43,834 nt of DNA from an uncultured Prevotella sp. (GCA_946415755.1 CAMKTS010000025.1:1-43834), one strand, 5' to 3'; counted from the stretch's first letter, positions 17,514 through 24,920 are shown. Notes: generated from the letters alone by a model not told the origin. Translations and numbers: made by a program.

Positions 17514-17657
17514 TTACTCACCGAACAGCAGTTCCTGCATCTCCTGGAATTCGGGGGAGAACTGGCCGGAGCCGCCCACCGTGTCATGGGCATTGGGACT
17601 GCCAGCCAGCATGTGGCAACGGTATTGAATCTTCACTACCTGCATCTGAGGTTTCAT
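17514..17657 (-). CDS. 47-residue peptide with LAGSP motif
   Basis: ATG at 17657, TAA at 17514-17516. It begins MKPQMQVVKIQYRCHMLAGS and continues PNAHDTVGGSGQFSPE to an acidic end. The layout (basic start with KP and VV, a central LAGSP-type turn, a Gly/Ser stretch, acidic tail) resembles small conserved Bacteroidales peptides I know only as hypothetical proteins near surface-protein genes. It lies 28 bases after the beheaded surface-protein gene and just before promoter block B. It may be a secreted peptide or a modified-peptide precursor; that is inference. Confidence 0.5.
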   Translation of the reverse strand: MKPQMQVVKIQYRCHMLAGSPNAHDTVGGSGQFSPEFQEMQELLFGE

Positions 17658-17685
17658 ATATTTTTTTTATATTGCTTACCTTTTC

Positions 17686-18348
17686 TTATTTTATCACTAC
17701 CTTTTTCCCGTTCATGATGTAAAGTCCGGCCTTGGTGGGCTTGCTGTCCAGCTTGCGACCGTCCAGCGTATACCACTCTGCGGCGGTAGCAAATTCTTCA
17801 TTCTTCACTCTTAACTCTTCACTTAGAGACGTAGTCTCGCTAAAGTCTGGCAGGCCGAAGAAGCGAGCGTTGGTGATGGTGGGCAGGACGAGCCAGGCCT
17901 TGTTGGCGCCGCTCTGGAAGGGTGCGCCGTCGGCGGTGCCCCAGTACCAGCCGAGGTCGGTGCCGTCGGTGTTGTAGCTCAGCTTGTAGTGCTTGCCGTC
18001 GCTGGTGGTCGTGGTGGCGGTGGCGTAGAGGCCGGTGGCGCCGATGGTGATGCGGTCGGCGGGGGTGCGCCAGCTGAAGGTATAGTTGCCGTCGGCCCAG
18101 ATTGCGTTGGCGCTGGCGGCGGTGGCGGTGACGTTGCCGCCGGTGTACTTGAAGTTCACGCTGGCAACGATGGCATTGGCATTGGTGCCGGTGGCGGTGG
18201 CGCTGACGTTGCCGCCGTTGATGGTGACGTCGACGTAGTTGGCAATGAGCGCGTAGGCACCGGTTCCGTTGGTGTTGGCTGTGACGTTGCCGCTGTTGAT
18301 GGTGAGGGCGCGTACGCCGATGCCAGCGTTATAATCGCCTTCGGTATA
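17686..18348 (-). pseudogene. Beheaded surface-protein gene, C-terminal part only
   Basis: The frame is open from after a TAG at 18349-18351 to the stop at 17686, but contains no ATG start or leader; a GTG at 18159 would give 157 residues. The upstream part has repeats such as ALTINSGNVTAN, VTINGGNVSATATG and FKYTGGNVTATAAS, typical of Bacteroidetes surface beta-repeat proteins. It ends with the C-terminal module WYTLDGRKL...GLYIMNGKKVVIK. Between them, SEELRVKNEEFA is coded by an in-frame AAGAGT/AAGAAT word-like repeat. The 5' break adjoins a GC-rich hairpin at 18369-18402, so the N terminus was probably lost by a rearrangement there. Confidence 0.7.
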
Positions 18349-18368
18349 CTATCCTGAGACTAAACGGA

Positions 18369-18402
18369 CGCCGCCGCGACTCCTTGCGGAGCCTCGGCGG
18401 CG
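18369..18402. other. GC-rich imperfect hairpin at a breakpoint
   Basis: CGCCGCCG (18369-18376) pairs perfectly with CGGCGGCG (18395-18402). An inner CTCC/GGAG stem closes a TTGC loop. It lies between the toxin remnant and the truncated surface-protein gene, with no T-run. Confidence 0.6.
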
Positions 18403-18430
18403 GATAAATCGGTGTGGGGGGATGTGGGGG

Positions 18431-18742
18431 CTACTTAGTTTGCGATGCCTGATTTGTAGGCTCGCGACGGGTGTCCCAGAAGGCAGCGATGTGTACGGTG
18501 TCGTCCTCGACGTAATATACGATCTTGTTCAGGCCGTTCACAATGACGCTGCGGTAGGTCTTGGCACGACCTTCAAAGAGCGGGTCAATCTGGCCGATGT
18601 TGGGGGCGCGTCTCAGTTTCTGAGTCATCTGCCGCACCTCTTGCATAAATGTCTTCTTGCGCTTGAATCCGAACTGCTCGCGTATATAGTCAGCCACTTG
18701 CAGTTTTCCCCTTTCTGCGCTTGGATGCCAGATTTACTTCAT
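18431..18742 (-). pseudogene. RelE/ParE-type toxin with stop at codon 3
   Basis: The frame encodes a RelE/ParE fold toxin, with IWHPSAERGKLQVADYIREQ near the start and KIVYYVEDDTVHIAAFWDTRREP near the end, about 100 residues in all. The natural ATG (18740-18742) overlaps the antitoxin stop by 4 bases, as expected for a toxin-antitoxin operon. However, codon 2 (AAG) is followed by TAA (18734-18736) where relatives usually have a sense codon. Downstream the frame is intact to the TAG at 18431. Only a GTG at 18697 could restart, and this would remove the first beta strand. The toxin is therefore probably silent. Confidence 0.8.
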
Positions 18743-19089
18743 ACAATCTCAGCCATTTCAAGTTCTTGCTGATGCAAGCGACTTTCGTCAAGTTCTTCCT
18801 GCTCCCATCGCTCCAGTTCCTCGTTCCATTCGCGCCATACCTCTTCATCGGGTATCCCCTTGCCAGCGGCGAAGTCGGCCTCGGCCTCGTCCAGCATGGC
18901 GTTGATTTCGTCCATGGTGAAGCGCTTCATCGGTGGCGGTGCCACCATCTTTGGCTTTACGCTCTCAACGAGCATTGTCACCAACTCCAGTTTCTGGCTG
19001 TCGTCCATGTCCTTCACCACGCCCCAGTAGTAGCTCATGGGTCGTGCCGGGCGTTTTCTTGCGGTTGTTGTTGCCATATCTTCTTGCAT
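18739..19089 (-). CDS. Antitoxin of a RelE/ParE-type module
   Basis: 116 residues, placed directly upstream of and overlapping the toxin start (ATGA), the normal order for type II modules. The protein is acidic with a basic N terminus (TTTARKRPARP) and a Glu-rich helical C terminus (WREWNEELERWEQEELDES), suited to wrapping a basic toxin. No clear DNA-binding fold is recognised. Its promoter keeps -7 TATCTTTG (19108-19115), but the IS1182-type element begins 6 bases upstream, so normal control is likely disturbed. Confidence 0.7.
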   Translation of the reverse strand: MQEDMATTTARKRPARPMSYYWGVVKDMDDSQKLELVTMLVESVKPKMVAPPPMKRFTMDEINAMLDEAEADFAAGKGIPDEEVWREWNEELERWEQEELDESRLHQQELEMAEIV

Positions 19090-19107
19090 TTAATTGAATT
19101 GACGGTG

Positions 19108-19115
19108 CAAAGATA
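19108..19115 (-). promoter_or_regulatory. Toxin-antitoxin -7 element cut off by the IS
   Basis: TATCTTTG on the minus strand, 19 bases before the antitoxin ATG. The native -33 region is replaced by the IS end, whose nearest TTTG (19131-19134) leaves only 15 bases of spacer. Confidence 0.5.
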
Positions 19116-19120
19116 CACAT

Positions 19121-19153
19121 GAGGGTGTGTCAAAATAGGCACATCCTCTTTTT
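19121..19153. repeat. Left terminal inverted repeat of the IS
   Basis: 33 bp, exact reverse complement of 20344-20376. Confidence 0.9.
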
Positions 19154-19294
19154 GATTTTATTTTCAGCAGTTACGAGCCCATTATAATGGTTGACTGCTG
19201 ATTTTTCTTTTTTCCGCCATTATTACCACCAAATGAGCCGTGATGGGTCCTAAATGCTCCGTATATGTCCCATAAGTGAGTCAGAAAAGGGTCT

Positions 19295-20260
19295 CTATGC
19301 CGCCCTTTTCATCGTAGCGATCATTTTCTTGATATTGAAGGCGGTGGCGAAGAAGGCAAAGTCCATAAAGACCTTGTCCTTACCAAAATGGCGGAAGCGT
19401 TTGTACTGCATGTCGTACTTCATCTGTCCGAAGACGGCCTCCGGTTCTATGGGACGGTTGGATCTGTGCATCAGTCCTTTTTCTGAGGTGAGTCTGTCCC
19501 TTGCCTGTTGCTTGTACTGCATAAGTTGCTTGTTGGCTTTTATCTCCCTCACAGAATCCTTACCCTTGTAGCATTCTCCCCTAAGCGGACACCCTTCGCA
19601 GTTTTTGGCCTTATAGACACTTATCTGCGTGTGGTATCCACTATCCGTCTTGTCGTAGCGGGTGCCGACGCGTTCCATGTGCTGGCCCATCGGACAGACG
19701 TAGTAATCGTCCTTCTCATTGTAATAGAGGTTCTCTATACGGAAGATGTCTTTCTGAAACGCCTGCTTCTGCTCCTTGTGGAAGTAGTTGAATTTCACGT
19801 ATGCTTCAATCCCGGCCTTCGACTCAATCTTCGTGCCATCGATGTATTCCACGTCAAGGCTCACGAATCCGCGCTCGGCAAGAAGCAGAACAACTTGAGT
19901 GAACACGGCGTTGATCTCCTTCTTCACACGGTTGCGGAAACGGTTGATGGTGATAAAGTCAGGTTTCTCGTAGCCTGCAAGCCAGATGAAGTGCACGTCA
20001 CGCAGCAGGCGCTCCTCTATCTTGCGACAGGAATATACGTTGTTCATATAGCCATAGATCACGGCCTTGAGCATCATCCGAGGATGGAAGGGACTACGGC
20101 CAGCCTCCTTATAAAGTTTACGGAAACTTGTCAGGTCAAGCTTGTCAATCAGACCATTGACCAGACGCACAGGGTCGTCTTCCGCAATATTTTCATCTAT
20201 TCGTTGCGGAAAAAGCAGAATTTGCTTGGTAGTGTAAGGACGAAAGTGTATCTTTGCCAT
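19295..20260 (-). CDS. IS1182-type transposase with in-frame central deletion
   Basis: 321 residues from ATG at 20260 (MAKIHFRPYTTKQ); an upstream in-frame ATG at 20290 lies before the -7 element. The N-terminal DUF772-like region (RSPFHPRMMLKAVIYGYMNN) and first catalytic Asp (YIDGTKIESKA) are present. The C-terminal part is also present: GIEAYVKFNYFHKEQ, CPMGQHM, CEGCPLRGEC, and IEPEAVFGQMKYDMQYKRFR with the final Glu. In family members I know, a long segment with the second catalytic Asp (ADSGYGSEENY type) separates TKIESKA from GIEAYVK. Here they are joined directly near 19810-19820, so the enzyme should be inactive. Confidence 0.85.
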   Translation of the reverse strand: MAKIHFRPYTTKQILLFPQRIDENIAEDDPVRLVNGLIDKLDLTSFRKLYKEAGRSPFHPRMMLKAVIYGYMNNVYSCRKIEERLLRDVHFIWLAGYEKPDFITINRFRNRVKKEINAVFTQVVLLLAERGFVSLDVEYIDGTKIESKAGIEAYVKFNYFHKEQKQAFQKDIFRIENLYYNEKDDYYVCPMGQHMERVGTRYDKTDSGYHTQISVYKAKNCEGCPLRGECYKGKDSVREIKANKQLMQYKQQARDRLTSEKGLMHRSNRPIEPEAVFGQMKYDMQYKRFRHFGKDKVFMDFAFFATAFNIKKMIATMKRAA

Positions 20261-20279
20261 GCTTTTTAAAACTTTGTCG

Positions 20280-20287
20280 CAAAGATA
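20280..20287 (-). promoter_or_regulatory. Transposase -7 element
   Basis: TATCTTTG on the minus strand, 19 bases before the MAKIHF start. It supports the shorter start over the ATG at 20290. Confidence 0.5.
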
Positions 20288-20343
20288 CAAAAACTTTACG
20301 ACATAACAAAGCCCTGGCTTGAGAAAGTCGGGGCTTTGCGAAA

Positions 20344-20376
20344 AAAAAGAGGATGTGCCTATTTTGACACACCCTC
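20344..20376. repeat. Right terminal inverted repeat of the IS
   Basis: 33 bp, exact reverse complement of 19121-19153. Confidence 0.9.
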
Positions 20377-20400
20377 TTCTATATATTTCGTCTCTTCCGT

Positions 20401-21843
20401 TCAGTCCAGACGGATGATTTCAGGCATGTCCCACTCGTTGAGGGCGATGCGCTCTACGGGGTTGTAGATGCGGAAGATGAGGTGGAAGTCATCGGCAGGT
20501 GCCGGCAGCCAGTTGTCGGGATGCTCTGTGTCAGGCTCGTGAGAGATGTAGATGTCAAGATTGCCATCTTTGTCGAGCTGCCATTTGTCGCGGTCGGTGA
20601 TGTTATATCGGTTCAGTTCGTTGCCGTAGAGGAAGTTGTCCTCGCCGTAGAGGGTGACGCTCCAGAAGCCGTAGGCGTTGGTGTCGGGCCAGTTGTTGGG
20701 CTCGATGCGCAGGCGATAGCGGTGGTTGCCGTTGAGGTGCTGTCCCTTGTTGTCGACGTTGGCACGGGGATAGACGGCCACGCTGACGGGGTTGGCGGCG
20801 AGGGCTGCCACGGCGATGAGGGCGCGGTAGTAGTACTCGGTGCCGAACTCGGCAATGGGTTTGCCATAGAACTGCCACGAGCCGTTAGGCTTGACGAAAT
20901 CCTGGCTCTTCGGTGTAGTGATGGCGACGATATTCTTCACGAGGTTGGTCCACAGCTGCTGGGCCTCGCTGCCGAAGATGGAAGCATCGAACTTCAGGCC
21001 GGGACCTACGTTGATGCGCTTCAGGTCGGTCAGCCATTCGGCATCGGCCTCGGCAGGCGGATTGGTCAGCATCAGCTCGTTGGCACGGGCAAAGAATTTG
21101 TCCATAGGCATCGTCATGATGTAGTCCACGGGAGCGGTGAAGTCGTAGTCGGGATTGTGTACGCCCTTGCCGGTATATTCAGCCCCGGTGGTGAGGAAGT
21201 CGCTGAGCATATAGGTGCGCATCTCGTCCTGGATGGCATGTACGTTGGGCAGGTCTTCCGGTCCCATGCAGACCGTGCGCAGCAGCATCCATACATGGTC
21301 GGTGGGACTGGCGATGTGTACCATGTCGGCAGGTACCGTGCCTTTGAAGTTAGGACCGGTGAAGCAGTAGTAGCCGTACTCGCCTTGGATGTCGGTGGCC
21401 ATAGGAGCGGCGATGCAGTTGCTCCAAGCATCGAGGATCTGTGCCAGACAGAAGCGGTCGGTATGCGGCAGGCGCAGCACGAGGGCATCGCCAGAGAGGT
21501 CCATCATCACCTGCGTATAGTTGGTGTCGACGTTGGGTGTCACCACCTCCTTGGTATTGGCATTGGCCAGAACGCGGGCATGGATCAGCCGGTTGGCGGG
21601 AGCCTGCTGGGCAATGGGTTCCACAACATTGGTCATCTTGATGTAGGTGGCATCCATGAGCATCAGCGGCAGCGTATAGACGTAGGCGCGCTCCAGCAGT
21701 TGTGCCTTCTCTGCATCGGTAAGTTCTGTTACGGGGTTGTTGGTAGGATTGTCGGTGGTGGCGGTGCATCCTGTGCCGACGATGGTGGCAAGCAGCAGGA
21801 GGGCAGCCTGCATCAGTCTTGTTTTAATGGTTGATTTTTTCAT
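20401..21843 (-). CDS. DUF1254/DUF1214 lipoprotein
   Basis: 480 residues with a lipoprotein leader (LLLLATIVGTGC). The DUF1254 region follows (about 50-180, with NRLIHARVLANANTKEVVTPNVDTNYTQ), then a DUF1214 region near the C terminus (AYGFWSVTLYGEDNFLYGNELNRYNITDR and WLPAPADDFHLIFRIYNP). The biochemical role of the pair is unknown. It is last in a leftward operon behind an alkylsulfatase-like gene, separated by 52 bases, so a shared role in handling sulfated or hydrophobic compounds at the envelope is plausible but inferred. Confidence 0.88.
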   Translation of the reverse strand: MKKSTIKTRLMQAALLLLATIVGTGCTATTDNPTNNPVTELTDAEKAQLLERAYVYTLPLMLMDATYIKMTNVVEPIAQQAPANRLIHARVLANANTKEVVTPNVDTNYTQVMMDLSGDALVLRLPHTDRFCLAQILDAWSNCIAAPMATDIQGEYGYYCFTGPNFKGTVPADMVHIASPTDHVWMLLRTVCMGPEDLPNVHAIQDEMRTYMLSDFLTTGAEYTGKGVHNPDYDFTAPVDYIMTMPMDKFFARANELMLTNPPAEADAEWLTDLKRINVGPGLKFDASIFGSEAQQLWTNLVKNIVAITTPKSQDFVKPNGSWQFYGKPIAEFGTEYYYRALIAVAALAANPVSVAVYPRANVDNKGQHLNGNHRYRLRIEPNNWPDTNAYGFWSVTLYGEDNFLYGNELNRYNITDRDKWQLDKDGNLDIYISHEPDTEHPDNWLPAPADDFHLIFRIYNPVERIALNEWDMPEIIRLD

Positions 21844-21895
21844 TGTCGTTATTTTGTTAGTTTGATATTTCTTTATTTCGGTATTTCGAAGGTTG

Positions 21896-24013
21896 TTACG
21901 GCTCGATGATGTTGAAGTTGGTGACGGGCTTCTGGATACCTTCGAAGAGGGAGTTGACAGCCTGGGTGCTGCCGCTGATGGTGAGGCCGGTGAAGTTGCC
22001 GTTGAGGTAGTTCACGAGGGCAGACTTGCTGCCACGGGCGGTGGCATCGGCATTGGGGAGGGTCTCGCCGATATAGGTGAGGACGACACCGCTGCGACGG
22101 ACGACGGCACATTTCTCGTTGCCGATGATGAAGTTGACGGTAATGTCGTAGTCCTCCACGGTGCGGTAGTCGGTGGCAATGGCGGCGTACTCCAGGAGCA
22201 GGTCGATGCCACCGGCACCGAGCATGTTGGCGATGCCCTCGCCAGTGCCGTAGGTGGCATGGGCGGGTGTGCCGGCACGCAGTTCCATGGCACCGGTGAG
22301 ATAGCAGTTGCGCCAGGTGCCGCTCTCACTTTGGTAGCCGAGCTGCTCCAGCGCGTCGGCGCAGAGGTGGCGGGCTGCTATGTTGGTGGGGTCGGCATAG
22401 ACCAGCTCCTTGGTGACCTGGGCCACCCACTGGTATTCGCCCTTGATAAAGTCCTCGCGGGCCTTTGCCAGCACGCGCTGCGTGTCGCCGAGGTACTCCA
22501 CCCACTTCTTGGCGGTCTTCTCAGGGGTGAGCAGGTTCAGGTTGACGGGGTTGGCATCATACCAGCCCATATAGCGCTGATAGACCGCTTTGATGTTGTG
22601 GGAGAGGGTGCCGTAATACTGGCGCGTGTACCACACCTTGTCAAGCTTGGCGGGCAGGTGTAGCGTGTCGGCAATCTCAGTGGGTGTCAGACCGAGGTTC
22701 ACGTAGTGCAGCGTCTGGTCGTGGGTGAACTTATAGACGGCAGCGGTGTTCTGCAGGTACTCCTTGATGACGGCGGTACCCCAGTGCGGCCAGTTGTGAC
22801 TTTGGAAGACCACATCGGTCATGTCGCCAAACTTTCGTTCAGCCTCAAGGATGTAGTTGCACCAGCCCTCGGCATCGCGCACCTGCGCACCACGCAGGGT
22901 ATAGAGGTTGTGCAGCGTTCCGGTACAGTTCTCGGCCATCCAGAGCGCGCGGTAGTCGGGGAAGTAGGCGTTCATCTCGGCGGGTGCCTCGGTGCCAGGG
23001 GTGAGCTGGAAGGTGACATCGATGCCGTCGATGTTGACGGTAGTGTCGTTCTTCACCTCAAAGGTGGGGGGCATGAGGGTGAGCGGTGAGTTGGTGCTCT
23101 GTCCCATACCGATGCCCATGGCCATACGGCCGGTGACGCCCTTGGGAAGGTCGGCACCATACTGGTATCCGGCGCGGCGCTTCATGCCGGCGTTGCAGTA
23201 GGCGTTCTCGGCAATGACGTGCTTCATGAAACCCTCAGGGGTGATGACGGCAATCTTGCCGGGGCGCAGCTGCTGGTCGAGAGGCAGGCTGGCATCGGCC
23301 AGGTTCTGGGCGTTGACGATGGCACCCACGCCGCCATAGTGGTCGGCATGGCTGTGGCTGATGAGCACGGCGACGATACGCGGGTTGGAATCGACGTTAC
23401 GCTTGAAGATGTCGAGGGCAGCCTCGGCCACCTCCTTGCACATGAGCACGTCGAAGATTATCCAGCCGTTCTTGGTCTTGATAAACGACATGTTGGCCAT
23501 ATCGTAGCCACGCACCTGATAGATGCCCTCGCAGACCTGGAAGAGGCCGCACTGCACGTTGCACAGGGCGTTCTGCCACAGGCTGGGGTTGACGGTCGAG
23601 GGTGCGCCTCCCTCGTTGAGCAGGAATTTATAGGACTGCATGTTCCAGACCTCACCATTGGCATTGGTGATGTTCAGGTCGGGTGTGGCCTCGATGAGTC
23701 CGCGCTTGGCATTCTGCAACTCAGTGAGGTCTTCAAAGTCCAGACGGTCGTACCACTCGTTGTTGCGCTTGGCGGTGGCGGCGGTGGCTTTCTTCGTTCC
23801 AGAGGGATTGGCAGGATCCACAGGGTCAACCAGTCCGTCGGGCTCGTCGGGGTTGACAGGCAATGCGTCTGGCTCCTTGAAGAACACGAGACTGTCAACA
23901 TCGGTGGCAAGGACGGTCTGCCTGTCACCGTTCTTATAGATGTAATAACCTTGGGCACTGGCCTGCTGAGTCACAGCGGCAAGCAGCAGGGCGCAAACGA
24001 TGTACTTTTTCAT
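21896..24013 (-). CDS. Secreted alkyl/aryl-sulfatase-like metallo-beta-lactamase protein
   Basis: 705 residues. A signal peptide ends ASA-Q (20/21). A Bacteroidetes N-terminal stretch follows (YYIYKNGDRQ...TDVDSLVFFKE), then a Pro-rich linker (50-75). The metallo-beta-lactamase domain of the SDS hydrolase family has the zinc motif HSHADHYGG at 220-228. It is followed by an alkylsulfatase dimerisation-type region (MGWYDANPVNLNLLTPEKTAKK) and an SCP2-like C-terminal domain that may hold the alkyl chain. Known relatives cleave primary alkyl sulfates. The start overlaps the upstream gene's stop by 4 bases. Substrate is inferred from family only. Confidence 0.9.
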   Translation of the reverse strand: MKKYIVCALLLAAVTQQASAQGYYIYKNGDRQTVLATDVDSLVFFKEPDALPVNPDEPDGLVDPVDPANPSGTKKATAATAKRNNEWYDRLDFEDLTELQNAKRGLIEATPDLNITNANGEVWNMQSYKFLLNEGGAPSTVNPSLWQNALCNVQCGLFQVCEGIYQVRGYDMANMSFIKTKNGWIIFDVLMCKEVAEAALDIFKRNVDSNPRIVAVLISHSHADHYGGVGAIVNAQNLADASLPLDQQLRPGKIAVITPEGFMKHVIAENAYCNAGMKRRAGYQYGADLPKGVTGRMAMGIGMGQSTNSPLTLMPPTFEVKNDTTVNIDGIDVTFQLTPGTEAPAEMNAYFPDYRALWMAENCTGTLHNLYTLRGAQVRDAEGWCNYILEAERKFGDMTDVVFQSHNWPHWGTAVIKEYLQNTAAVYKFTHDQTLHYVNLGLTPTEIADTLHLPAKLDKVWYTRQYYGTLSHNIKAVYQRYMGWYDANPVNLNLLTPEKTAKKWVEYLGDTQRVLAKAREDFIKGEYQWVAQVTKELVYADPTNIAARHLCADALEQLGYQSESGTWRNCYLTGAMELRAGTPAHATYGTGEGIANMLGAGGIDLLLEYAAIATDYRTVEDYDITVNFIIGNEKCAVVRRSGVVLTYIGETLPNADATARGSKSALVNYLNGNFTGLTISGSTQAVNSLFEGIQKPVTNFNIIEP

Positions 24014-24522
24014 TTCTTTTTATTGAATTTAAATGATTGATTTCCGAAAACTGCAACGTAGGTGCCAGTGCGCAGCTGGCTGATGTTGAGGGTGATGACA
24101 TCGTCGGTGGCAGCACTCTCTGCGGCGATGATCTTGCCGTCGACGGTGTAGACAGACAGGCTGCTGCAGCCTGTGACGGTGATGGTAGATTCGGTAATGT
24201 TGAACCTGGCTGACTGCCCATTGACCGTTGGCTCTATGCCGGTAGTGGTGGTGTCGCTTTCCCCGATGGTCAGCTTAAGGTAGTGGTCTAAGGGGTAAAG
24301 CACGGTGATGTCGTTGCACTCCAGCTTTACGTCGGTCTCAGTGAACGACACCACGGGGCGGGCTTCGAGGGCGAAGGCCGTCGTTTGCTCCGTCTCGTGG
24401 ACGATGACGCACATCTGTTTCTCATCGCTCTGTGCCCATGCGGTCTGCGCCGTGGTGAGCAGCATCAAAAGCAGCAAAAGTGCTGCTCGTCCAGTGTTGT
24501 GGATGAATATCTGTTTGTCCAT
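24010..24522 (-). CDS. Small secreted protein with C-terminal sorting-like domain
   Basis: 170 residues with a signal peptide (LLLLLMLLTTAQTAWAQ). Beta-rich body, ending in a module of the type seen in Bacteroidetes secreted proteins: SLSVYTVDGKIIAAES, then LNISQLRTGTYVAVFGNQ and KFNKKK. It overlaps the sulfatase-like gene by 4 bases and so is translationally coupled to it. Possibly an accessory or anchoring protein for the sulfatase; no enzyme motif seen. Confidence 0.8.
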   Translation of the reverse strand: MDKQIFIHNTGRAALLLLLMLLTTAQTAWAQSDEKQMCVIVHETEQTTAFALEARPVVSFTETDVKLECNDITVLYPLDHYLKLTIGESDTTTTGIEPTVNGQSARFNITESTITVTGCSSLSVYTVDGKIIAAESAATDDVITLNISQLRTGTYVAVFGNQSFKFNKKK

Positions 24523-24540
24523 TGTCTTTGTATGATTTGT

Positions 24541-24684
24541 TTATGCTTGTTTCTTGTTGAAGCAGCGGGCAATGAATCGGGGGATCATGCTTGTCCGGCC
24601 CGTGAGCAGACAAGCCACGACCCACAGGGCCGCCAAGGCGAAGGGGGCATAGATGCAGAGCAATAGGATGTCGGTTCTGTTCAT
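24541..24684 (-). CDS. 47-residue single-pass membrane protein
   Basis: ATG at 24684 (MNRTDILLLCIYAPFALAAL): one hydrophobic helix of about 20 residues, then a basic tail (IPRFIARCFNKKQA). The frame is open further upstream to 24744, but that extension is not protein-like. It is the first gene of the operon, 88 bases after the -7 element at 24772-24779 and 18 bases before the 170-residue secreted protein. Its position suggests a role with the secreted sulfatase system, perhaps assembly or sensing; function unknown. Confidence 0.6.
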   Translation of the reverse strand: MNRTDILLLCIYAPFALAALWVVACLLTGRTSMIPRFIARCFNKKQA

Positions 24685-24734
24685 AGCGAAGTTTACGAAA
24701 TTGGAATCAATAATGGTTAAGGTTGATGGTTGAT

Positions 24735-24751
24735 GGCGTGGCAACCACGCC
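24735..24751. other. Hairpin in the operon leader
   Basis: GGCGTGG pairs with CCACGCC around CAA, inside the 5' leader of the leftward operon, next to a GGTTGAT word-like repeat. Could be a leader structure. Confidence 0.4.
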
Positions 24752-24771
24752 TTTAGTTTTTAATTCGTGTG

Positions 24772-24779
24772 CAAAGGTA
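24772..24779 (-). promoter_or_regulatory. -7 element of the sulfatase operon
   Basis: TACCTTTG on the minus strand. The expected -33 position has no TTTG and instead abuts the GTGTGGAA box at 24800-24807, as expected for a promoter needing an activator. Confidence 0.6.
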
Positions 24780-24799
24780 CAAAATGATATTGAAATAGG

Positions 24800-24865
24800 G
24801 TGTGGAAAACACAATCAATGTGTGGAATCTTTGGGAGTTAGGTGTGGAAAATAAAAAATCCACAC
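24800..24865. promoter_or_regulatory. Repeated GTGTGGAA operator-like boxes
   Basis: GTGTGGAA occurs at 24800-24807, 24820-24827 and 24842-24849, and an inverted TCCACAC at 24859-24865. Spacings of 20 and 22 bases put the sites on one DNA face, between the divergent promoters. They are probable binding sites of the adjacent AraC-type regulator. Confidence 0.6.
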
Positions 24866-24870
24866 TTTTT

Positions 24871-24902
24871 TTTGCCCATTTCATCGGGATTGATTACTTT
24901 TG
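24871..24902 (+). promoter_or_regulatory. AraC regulator promoter
   Basis: -33 TTTG (24871-24874), 20-base spacer, -7 TACTTTTG (24895-24902); ATG 18 bases later. Full consensus. The box at 24842-24849 and the inverted box lie just upstream. Confidence 0.75.
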
Positions 24903-24920
24903 CAGCACCAAACAGTATTC

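Larger units (their letters stand above)
19121..20376 (-). mobile_element. IS1182-type element, internally deleted
   Basis: Perfect 33-bp terminal inverted repeats (19121-19153 and 20344-20376, outer end GAGGGTGTGTC) enclose one transposase frame. The element is about 1.26 kb, shorter than complete IS1182 relatives, because the transposase lacks its middle. No target-site duplication is visible at either boundary (ACAT outside on the left, TTCT on the right). The perfect ends suggest a recent arrival that could still be moved by a complete copy elsewhere. Confidence 0.85.

Noticed and set aside
19117..20380. Target-site duplication around the IS
   Set aside because: Flanks ACAT and TTCT do not match at any reasonable boundary shift, so none is claimed.
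20482..21834. 450-codon open frame antisense to the DUF1254 gene
   Set aside because: Rich in Val, Gly and His from reverse codons; no protein family resemblance.
24900..24920. TTG start for the AraC regulator
   Set aside because: It falls within the -7 element TACTTTTG; the ATG at 24921 is the reasonable start.
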